Assembly: GCF_900086705.1 (NCBI RefSeq)
Contig: NZ_LT575483.1
Coordinates: 2,325,894-2,389,893 of the forward strand
DNA length: 64,000 nt
Direction: 5' to 3'
From: Massilibacillus massiliensis
Lineage (GTDB): Bacteria; Bacillota; Negativicutes; FLKF01
Shown: positions 1 to 4,970 of the stretch, piece after piece
Numbering within the stretch: position 1 is the first letter of the stretch
How the letters are laid out: every line of letters begins with the position of its first letter
Position numbers and translations under genes: made by a program
The notes under the pieces: generated by a model
Databases searched by the model: none
What the model was told of the DNA's origin: nothing
The model's input: only the letters and a program-made list of their open reading frames with translations

Positions 1-72
1 TTTACTTAATTTCTTACGTGATAAAGCAAGTCTTACTTTAAATAAATTTAAAAATAGATAGGAGTGCTGAAA

Positions 73-588
73 ATGAAAATTTGTATTAATGCAGGGCATT
101 ACCCTGGTCTAGATAGCGGCGCAGTAGGAACCTTTTTGCAGGAGGCAGACGTAGTGAAAAATATAGGAGAAATCGTATGTAGGGACCTAGAAGCAGTTGG
201 TTATGAAGTTTTATTCGTACAAGAAAATGAGCTTGCAGATATCACGAGTGCCAGCAATTCATTTGGTGCTGATCTATTTGTATCGATTCATTGTAATGCA
301 GCAGCAAATTTATCAGCACAGGGGACAGAAACGTTTTGTTATAGACAAGACAGTGAAGGTGAATCCTTAGCTTCTTATATTCAAAATCAAATTGTAAATT
401 CATTTGGTACTGTCGATCGTGGAGTTAAATATTCTCAAGGTTTATACGTATTAAAACATACGGAATGTCCAGCTGTGTTAGTTGAAACTGCATTTATCAG
501 TAACTATAACGATGAACAATTGCTTGCAAATAGACAAGCTGATTTTGCGCATGCCATTGCAAGAGGCGTGACTGATTATTTTGCATAA
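73..588 (+). CDS. N-acetylmuramoyl-L-alanine amidase (Amidase_3)
   Basis: Zinc-dependent peptidoglycan amidase of about 171 residues, cutting the bond between muramic acid and L-alanine. It is a single catalytic domain without signal peptide or cell-wall-binding repeats. Visible family motifs are the N-terminal zinc His in INAGHYPG, the SIHCNA zinc His and the catalytic Glu in LVETAFISN. ATG 73 is preferred over GTG 64 because GGAG at 61-64 is then correctly spaced. The missing export signal and the following membrane/coiled-coil genes suggest a phage endolysin that needs a holin. A sporulation or cell-separation amidase is less likely. Family assignment is firm; the phage role is inferred. 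Confidence 0.88.
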   Translation: MKICINAGHYPGLDSGAVGTFLQEADVVKNIGEIVCRDLEAVGYEVLFVQENELADITSASNSFGADLFVSIHCNAAANLSAQGTETFCYRQDSEGESLASYIQNQIVNSFGTVDRGVKYSQGLYVLKHTECPAVLVETAFISNYNDEQLLANRQADFAHAIARGVTDYFA

Positions 589-630
589 AAAATCTAAGCA
601 AATCAAAATTTTTTAACGGAGGCTAAATTT

Positions 631-1017
631 ATGGAGGTGTTAAAAATTGATAAAAAAATTATTGCTATTGGTATTTGCAGTATTCTTATTATTAGCTTCG
701 GGATATGGTATCTGTTTGGCCCAAGAACCGATGTATCAGATGTCAGAAACGGAACTGACAGAATTGCAGGAGATCTTCAGTCAGCTAAAGAGCAACAACA
801 ACGAGCTGCAGAATCAATTGGAACAATCGAAAGAGGACTTGAAAGTGGCGCAAAGTCAGTTGATCATATCGAAGACGGAGTTGACAATGCTAAAAAATCA
901 GTTGATTCAGCTGCAGATCGAATCGACGAAAGCGAAAAGCTCACTGGATCAAGCAAACAACTCATTGAACGAGGCGAATCAATCCTTACAACAATTCGCC
1001 AAAGAGGAAAAAAGTAA
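631..1017 (+). CDS. Small membrane-anchored coiled-coil protein (lysis-cassette candidate)
   Basis: 128 residues with one N-terminal membrane segment (about residues 9-30, IIAIGICSILIISFGIWYLF) and then a hydrophilic helical tail with repeating units such as SVDHIEDG and SVDSAADRIDES. No family is recognised. ATG 631 has a strong ribosome site, GGAGG at 618-622. It lies 42 bases after the amidase and is overlapped almost entirely, in the +1 frame, by a second good reading frame at 647-1084. The topology resembles Rz-type inner-membrane spanins or phage accessory holins, but no homology is claimed. Confidence 0.5.
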   Translation: MEVLKIDKKIIAIGICSILIISFGIWYLFGPRTDVSDVRNGTDRIAGDLQSAKEQQQRAAESIGTIERGLESGAKSVDHIEDGVDNAKKSVDSAADRIDESEKLTGSSKQLIERGESILTTIRQRGKK

Positions 1018-1084
1018 AATTACAAAATTAACGTGGCAACGAAATTTATTTGCGATTGCTGCAATATATGGAATATTGAAATAA
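647..1084 (+). CDS. Exported coiled-coil protein, out-of-frame overlap with preceding gene
   Basis: 145 residues read in the +1 frame relative to the gene at 631. It has a signal-peptide-like start (positive MIKK, then LLLLVFAVFLLLASGYG), a long predicted coiled coil rich in Gln, Asn, Ser and Leu (about 30-115), and a short hydrophobic C-terminus (NLFAIAAIYGILK). The start is TTG 647, with GGAGGTG at 633-638 that overlaps the start codon region of the other gene. The cysteine in GYGIC lacks the small residue at -1 expected of a lipobox, so lipoprotein processing is doubtful. Function unknown. Nesting of two membrane/coiled-coil proteins recalls Rz/Rz1 spanin pairs. Confidence 0.55.
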   Translation: MIKKLLLLVFAVFLLLASGYGICLAQEPMYQMSETELTELQEIFSQLKSNNNELQNQLEQSKEDLKVAQSQLIISKTELTMLKNQLIQLQIESTKAKSSLDQANNSLNEANQSLQQFAKEEKSKITKLTWQRNLFAIAAIYGILK

Positions 1085-1124
1085 AAAAGCCCGGGCAGCG
1101 AGTTAATCGTTGTTCGGGCTTTTT
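1084..1124 (+). terminator. Bidirectional intrinsic terminator
   Basis: AAAAAGCCCGGGCAGCGA pairs with TCGTTGTTCGGGCTTTTT around a five-base loop, with some G-T pairs. A run of T follows on both strands. It closes the lysis-gene transcript and overlaps the 3' end of the convergent HTH gene. Confidence 0.85.
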
Positions 1125-1321
1125 GTTTTATTCCAAGTAATTTCGTAACCTAGTGCATTTAATAGTTTGTTAACTTCTGAGTATCTGAGTGTACCGGATT
1201 TTAATTTTTGACTAAAATTTTGCTGACTCATTCCAATCAATTTAGCTGCCTGAGTCTCAGATATATTTCCCTCAATTAATAATAATTTCCGTATTTCGAG
1301 AGCCAACTCTTCACCTGTCAT
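1103..1321 (-). CDS. Small XRE-type HTH regulator
   Basis: 72 residues, essentially one helix-turn-helix domain. The pattern SETQAAKLIGMSQQNFSQKLKSGTL is typical of Cro/CI-like DNA-binding folds. An AGGAGGGG site lies just upstream of ATG 1321 on the minus strand. It is transcribed away from a small plus-strand gene at 1459 whose promoter contains dyad sequences, the classic layout of a phage repressor switch. Repression of that promoter is inferred from position only. Confidence 0.75.
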   Translation of the reverse strand: MTGEELALEIRKLLLIEGNISETQAAKLIGMSQQNFSQKLKSGTLRYSEVNKLLNALGYEITWNKTKSPNND

Positions 1322-1380
1322 AATAACCCCTCCTGCTTAATTGTATATTACCATAATAAATTTATTTTTACAATAAAAAA

Positions 1381-1412
1381 TTGTTGACAACAAGATGTAA
1401 CAATGATAATAT
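1381..1412 (+). promoter_or_regulatory. Promoter with overlapping dyad operator
   Basis: TTGACA at 1384-1389 is followed after 17 bases by TAATAT (1407-1412; GATAAT at 1405-1410 is an alternative). The -35 box lies within TTGTTGACAACAA, a near-perfect dyad. Further GTTAAC/GTTAA repeats follow to about 1440. It likely drives the small gene at 1459 and is a plausible site for the divergent HTH protein. Confidence 0.55.
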
Positions 1413-1458
1413 GTAGTTAACAAGTTAATACGGTTAAAAACAAACGGAGGCGGTAAAG

Positions 1459-1629
1459 ATGAATTTACAAGACTTGAAGTTAAAAATCAAAGAGGTTCAG
1501 ATAGCAAGGGATTATGCAATAGAGGTTGAAAAGGATATCGATAAGTTTGATTTATTATCTGAAGAAATAGATAAACTGAATAGTCGTATATACAAAGCAG
1601 AATTAAGAGAATATATAGCATCAATTTAA
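1459..1629 (+). CDS. Small charged helical protein (56 aa)
   Basis: A 56-residue frame, MNLQDLKLKIKEVQIARDY followed by a Lys/Glu-rich helical stretch to IASI. GGAGG at 1446-1450 is eight bases before ATG, and a good promoter lies upstream. No family is recognised. By position it is the first gene of the transcript facing the HTH repressor, so it may be a phage early or accessory protein. Confidence 0.5.
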   Translation: MNLQDLKLKIKEVQIARDYAIEVEKDIDKFDLLSEEIDKLNSRIYKAELREYIASI

Positions 1630-1643
1630 TCAAATTGCGCAGA

Positions 1644-1696
1644 GTGACGGGGAGCAATCCCCGGTAATGCGGGAAGCCGGTCACAACCCCGGTAGC
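1644..1696 (+). promoter_or_regulatory. GC-rich structured leader candidate
   Basis: A short GC-rich island in AT-rich sequence. GTGAC (1644-1648) can pair with GTCAC (1680-1684), enclosing a GGGGA/TCCCC hairpin with a GCAA tetraloop (1649-1662) and a weaker GGT/GCC helix (1663-1678). CCCCGGTA occurs twice. It ends just before the ribosome site of the gene at 1720, so it may be a leader RNA element. No known riboswitch class is recognised. Confidence 0.35.
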
Positions 1697-1719
1697 ATAG
1701 AAAAGGAGAAGTGATTAAT

Positions 1720-1932
1720 ATGACACAAAAAGGAATTTACATTCAAAGATTAGCAGCCCAAATGAGAAGTGAGGGAACAGATAACTGGTCATATAGTAAC
1801 ATGGCTGATTTATGTGATTTGGCGGGGATTTGGGATGAGTGGATAAACTCCACGAAGCAAAATGAGGGGCAGGTTACTTTGAAGGCCGCTCAGATATTAG
1901 GTGTTGAAATTCGACACTATATACCCGCTTGA
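1720..1932 (+). CDS. Small hypothetical protein (70 aa)
   Basis: 70 residues starting MTQKGIYIQRLAAQMRSEG. ATG 1720 is chosen over GTG 1711 because AAGGAG at 1703-1708 is too close to the GTG. The sequence contains WSYSNMADLCDLAGIWDEWI and ends VEIRHYIPA. No family is recognised. It is followed by an intrinsic terminator and belongs to the phage-like segment by position. Confidence 0.5.
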   Translation: MTQKGIYIQRLAAQMRSEGTDNWSYSNMADLCDLAGIWDEWINSTKQNEGQVTLKAAQILGVEIRHYIPA

Positions 1933-1943
1933 AAGTCTAAAAT

Positions 1944-1991
1944 AAAAAATCCGGAATTGGTACAGTAAAATGTATCGATGCCGGATTTTTT
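1944..1991 (+). terminator. Intrinsic terminator
   Basis: AAAAAATCCGG (1944-1954) pairs with CCGGATTTTTT (1981-1991). An inner GGTACA/TGTATC helix and a T tract complete it. It ends the small phage-like transcript. Confidence 0.8.
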
Positions 1992-2155
1992 TTATTTTGT
2001 TGATTTACAATTCTTCATATCATTTGTAAGAATCTATAGGTTTTCATAATTAAAATATATTTGTTTTTATATTTTTTAACCGAATAAAATATTTGTATGT
2101 ATTTATACGTATTTATATGTTTGAAAGCAGCAAAATAGATAAAAATTTAGACTAT

Positions 2156-2178
2156 TGCATGCAAAAATGCATGCAAAA
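2156..2178. repeat. Tandem TGCATGCAAAA repeat
   Basis: TGCATGCAAAAA at 2156-2167 is followed at once by TGCATGCAAAA at 2168-2178. It lies between the phage-like remnant and the tRNA gene; no function is evident. Confidence 0.6.
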
Positions 2179-2182
2179 TCAA

Positions 2183-2214
2183 ATAAAAAAAGACTTCATA
2201 TGCCATGAAGTCTT
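2183..2214 (-). terminator. Terminator of tRNA-Thr
   Basis: On the minus strand, AAGACTTCAT pairs with ATGAAGTCTT around a five-base loop (arms 2190-2199 and 2205-2214) and is followed by a run of T. It lies just downstream of the tRNA. Confidence 0.8.
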
Positions 2215-2222
2215 GAATTTAC

Positions 2223-2298
2223 TGGAGCTGATAATAGGATTTGAACCTACGACCTACTCATTACGAATGAGTTGCTCTACCAGCTGAGCTATATCAGC
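2223..2298 (-). tRNA. tRNA-Thr (anticodon CGT)
   Basis: Read on the minus strand it begins GCTGATATAGCTCAGC and closes with TATCAGC, discriminator T and an encoded CCA. The anticodon stem ACTCA/TGAGT encloses TTCGTAA, so the anticodon is CGT, reading ACG (Thr). The T arm is GTAGGTTCAAATCCTAT. Length is 76 bases with CCA. It is followed by its own terminator. Phage-like genes end a few hundred bases downstream of its 3' end, a usual integration position. Confidence 0.95.
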
Positions 2299-2410
2299 GT
2301 AATTACATATTATATTTTATTCCTTTGCTGGTGTAATGTCAAGAATTTGGTTGATGAATAGAAAAATATATTGAGACGATGCAGTATCTCTTTTAAAAAT
2401 GAGGTGGGTC

Positions 2411-3244
2411 TTAAACGCTTTTTATTTTTCTTGCGATAATAGAGTTCACGGCGTGTTGGTGATAGATGTTCGATGAATTACAATCAATGATTTGTTCTTC
2501 GCAAGAAACAATTTCCCAATCGTGATAATAGTTTGCCAAGTCGCCAGACGTATAAAAGAATTCATTTCTTTCCCAGTCAGGTGCAGTCTTGATAAACGGT
2601 TTTTCGACGAAGACGAGATGTGCATTTAATCCGCCTGCTTTGGTATGCTTTTTATATTTTTCAAAATGTATACGTCTTTGTTCTAAAGGAATAAATTGCA
2701 GTGCGCCCATAGAGTAAATCACATCATAAGAATCAGAAAGTTCATAGCCAATCATATTTGCGTGAATTACGTTTAGGTTACATTTTTTTATATTGCTATA
2801 TTGCTTGATTTTTTCTACGCCGGGTTTAGAAATCTCCAAAGAATCAACACGAAACCCATAGTTAGCAAAATAGATAGAATCTCTGCCTTCACCGCTGCCA
2901 ATATCCAATAAACGTTTATTGGTTTTATCGTTGATTAGATTTACAACTTGCGCAGCGAGCTTGGAAGTTTGTAATCCCCAATAATATTCTTCTTTTATAT
3001 ATTCAGAATCATATGGGCTTAATTTTTCTGATACATCGTAGCCGGTGAGCAATTTATCTATAGATGTATTTAGTATTTCTGCCAATCGAGGCAGCAAGGC
3101 TGTATCTGGCAAAGCATTGTTATTTTCCCATTTGGATATCGCTTGTGGAGTGACATTTAAAAACGAACTTAGCTGTTCTTGTGTATAATCTTTTCCTTTT
3201 CGTAAAGACAGGATTCTTTGACCGATTTTAGCATCAATATTCAT
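2411..3244 (-). CDS. XRE HTH domain fused to TehB-like SAM methyltransferase
   Basis: 277 residues. Residues 1-70 are a Cro/CI-type helix-turn-helix (TQEQLSSFLNVTPQAISKWE). From about residue 105 a class I methyltransferase fold follows, with SAM motif LLDIGSGEGRDSIYFANYG and acidic motif II LEIS, resembling TehB/Methyltransf_25 proteins. The combination suggests a regulator with or controlling a methyltransferase activity, perhaps in toxic-compound resistance; the substrate cannot be read from sequence. It stands alone on the minus strand, followed by nothing co-directional. A ribosome site, AAGGAAG, lies at about 3256-3262. Confidence 0.75.
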   Translation of the reverse strand: MNIDAKIGQRILSLRKGKDYTQEQLSSFLNVTPQAISKWENNNALPDTALLPRLAEILNTSIDKLLTGYDVSEKLSPYDSEYIKEEYYWGLQTSKLAAQVVNLINDKTNKRLLDIGSGEGRDSIYFANYGFRVDSLEISKPGVEKIKQYSNIKKCNLNVIHANMIGYELSDSYDVIYSMGALQFIPLEQRRIHFEKYKKHTKAGGLNAHLVFVEKPFIKTAPDWERNEFFYTSGDLANYYHDWEIVSCEEQIIDCNSSNIYHQHAVNSIIARKIKSV

Positions 3245-3347
3245 GGTGAAAAATCTTCCTTTTTATAGTTCAACGTTGATACTATTATTGTAAGGATATA
3301 TATCCTAAAAGTCTATCGAAGCGTAGTTTCCTCATTGAATTTTGATT

Positions 3348-3431
3348 CAACCTATGGTTGTTCCTAGTTTATAAGTGGAACGAATTTAGTTATTTTCTAA
3401 GTTACCGACATAAATATATTATTTGTCTACA
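3348..3431. repeat. Right-end copy of dispersed intergenic repeat
   Basis: Shares with the full element at 29066-29294 the stretch from CAACCTAT through CTAGTTTATAAGTGGAACGA to the end TTTGTCTACA (3422-3431), with few mismatches. The left half is absent. The end of the element supplies the stop codon of the MarR gene on the minus strand. Confidence 0.8.
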
Positions 3432-3939
3432 GTCTGGCTGATACGAATGAAGTATCAGTTTTTTTGTCGCTAGAATCTTCAATTTGAACAAGATGTTCAT
3501 CTATGTGTGATTCAATACTTTGTAAAATATCAAACAGTGCTTTTACCTGATTGGCGTCAAGTGATTGAAAATGTGCTGCGATTTCTTTAGTTAAACATGC
3601 AAAGTGTGCTTCCTTTTTTTGAAAGATTTCACTTCCTACAGATGTAAGTGCGAGCAATACCTCCTTTTCATTGCTCGGCAGTCTATATTTTTGTACAAGA
3701 TTTTTGGATACGAGATTTTTGACCATTTTTGATATAGCACCTTTTGTAGCACCATATTTTTGAGCTAGTGTGGTAATGTTAATTTTTTCATGTTCACCGA
3801 TTAAACTGATCAGACTCAATTCTGCAAAGCTTACTCTGCCTGCGCTTGTTGTTTCTCCGGCGTATTTTTCGAGTTCACCGATTTTGTTGGTTAGACGTTT
3901 AAAGAGATCCATAAATAGTTTTATATCATAACTTTTCAT
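3427..3939 (-). CDS. MarR-family transcriptional regulator
   Basis: 170 residues with the winged-helix layout of MarR repressors. The recognition-helix region is INITTLAQKYGATKGAISKMVKNLVSKNLV, followed by wing YRLPSNEKEVLLALT and flanking dimerisation helices. It is divergent from the cyclase-family gene at 4043, and direct repeats lie between them, so it probably regulates that gene and itself. The stop codon and last one or two residues derive from a dispersed repeat, so the native C-terminus may have been altered. No good ribosome site precedes ATG 3939, so translation may start leaderless or further in. Confidence 0.85.
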   Translation of the reverse strand: MKSYDIKLFMDLFKRLTNKIGELEKYAGETTSAGRVSFAELSLISLIGEHEKINITTLAQKYGATKGAISKMVKNLVSKNLVQKYRLPSNEKEVLLALTSVGSEIFQKKEAHFACLTKEIAAHFQSLDANQVKALFDILQSIESHIDEHLVQIEDSSDKKTDTSFVSARL

Positions 3940-3942
3940 AGA

Positions 3943-4017
3943 TATTATTATTTACTAAGTTTGTTAAATTTGCAAGTTAGATCTTGTTATTTTTGTTTAC
4001 TTGTATTATTATTTACT
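3943..4017. promoter_or_regulatory. Divergent control region with 14-bp direct repeats
   Basis: TATTATTATTTACT occurs at 3943-3956 and again at 4004-4017, flanking the gap between the MarR gene and the cyclase gene. An extra TTTACTTG lies between them. Placement fits operator sites for the MarR protein; binding is inferred. Confidence 0.45.
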
Positions 4018-4042
4018 TATAAAACAAAAAGGAGAGGGTTAT

Positions 4043-4624
4043 ATGTTGATAGACTTAACATTTACAATTGATAAGGATGATCCCCATAATCCATTTTTCC
4101 ATACAGGAGAAGGAATAAAAGTAGCACAAATAGGTCATTTGGGGACACATATGGATATTATGTTACCAGAAATTCATATAGACCCTGAACGATTTATCTG
4201 TAATGGAACTTTAGTTCATGTGGAAAATATCTTTGATCGGCAAATTGAGCCTGAGGATTTTTCTAATGCAGAAATTCATAAAGGTGACTTTGTTATTTTT
4301 AAAACAGATTGGTTTACACAATATTATAAGACAGACTTTTATTTAAAAAATCACCCTAAAGATTGGCATCCTGAATTATCCGATGCTACATTACAATTTT
4401 TAGTAGAAAAAGAAGTGAATTTTATTGGCATAGATGCTGCTGGCGTTAAAAAAGTTTCCGAACATGCAGCCGCAGATCTATATTGTGCAAAGCATAATAT
4501 ATTTGTTATTGAGAATGTCGTAAATTTAAACAAACTTTCAGAAGATAAATTTAAAGCATATTGCTTTCCTCTTAAGTTGCAGAAATCCAGTGGATTGCCA
4601 ACTAGAATTTTGGCAGAAATCTAA
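4043..4624 (+). CDS. Cyclase-family (kynurenine formamidase-like) hydrolase
   Basis: 193 residues from ATG 4043, preceded by AGGAGAGGG. The HLGTHMD motif (about residues 32-38) matches the HxGTHxD metal-binding signature of the cyclase/kynurenine formamidase family, and IGIDAAGV matches the second conserved block. These enzymes hydrolyse amides or lactones with divalent metal. The usual PxH after HxGTHxD is altered here (IMLPEIH). Divergent MarR control suggests it handles a small aromatic or xenobiotic inducer. Substrate unknown; no tryptophan-pathway genes lie nearby. Confidence 0.75.
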   Translation: MLIDLTFTIDKDDPHNPFFHTGEGIKVAQIGHLGTHMDIMLPEIHIDPERFICNGTLVHVENIFDRQIEPEDFSNAEIHKGDFVIFKTDWFTQYYKTDFYLKNHPKDWHPELSDATLQFLVEKEVNFIGIDAAGVKKVSEHAAADLYCAKHNIFVIENVVNLNKLSEDKFKAYCFPLKLQKSSGLPTRILAEI

Positions 4625-4670
4625 GTAGTAACGTAATTTATTGAAAACGACAAATAAGTCTAAGATGTTC

Positions 4671-4736
4671 AACATATAAAAATAAGCTCGAAATATTTCT
4701 TTATAGAAAGATATTTCGAGCTTATTTTTATATGTT
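4671..4736 (+). terminator. Long palindromic terminator
   Basis: A 25-bp arm (4672-4696) pairs exactly with 4711-4735, the core being AATAAGCTCGAAATAT, and the loop can pair further (TTTCT/AGAAA). T and A tracts at both ends make it suitable for either strand. It closes the cyclase gene. The stretch 4737-4967 holds control sites of the next operon. Confidence 0.8.
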
Positions 4737-4790
4737 AGACCAATTTACCAATCTTTTTATATAATGCAGTGAAACTATGTGAGGTTAAAA

Positions 4791-4880
4791 ATATGTAAGA
4801 ATAAAAACAAAAAATGGGGCAAAAATAGTAAGAAGGTTTTTGGATATGTAAGTATGATCGTAAAAATATGTAAATGATTA
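4791..4880 (+). promoter_or_regulatory. Candidate upstream activator repeats
   Basis: ATATGTAA occurs at 4791-4798, 4844-4851 and 4866-4873, the last two embedded in related longer stretches (ATATGTAAGTATGAT and ATATGTAAATGATTA). They lie 60-150 bases upstream of the sigma-54 promoter, where an enhancer-binding protein normally sits. Function inferred. Confidence 0.4.
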
Positions 4881-4928
4881 TATTTAAAAAACATCGTAAT
4901 ATCTGCTTTTAGGCCAACTTACTTTTGT

Positions 4929-4945
4929 TTGGCATGCATCTTGCA
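4929..4945 (+). promoter_or_regulatory. Sigma-54 (-24/-12) promoter
   Basis: TTGGCATGCATCTTGCA matches the sigma-54 consensus TGGCAY-N5-TTGCW, with the invariant GG (4931-4932) and GC (4943-4944) separated by ten bases. Transcription would start near 4957, just before the ribosome site of the activator gene, so the whole polyol operon is predicted to be sigma-54 dependent and self-activated. Confidence 0.85.
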
Positions 4946-4970
4946 ATACATAGAGGCAGGAGGGTAAATG

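Noticed and set aside
2093-2287. A 64-codon plus-strand open frame
   Set aside because: It runs antisense through tRNA-Thr and its terminator, and its C-terminal residues are merely a reading of the tRNA.
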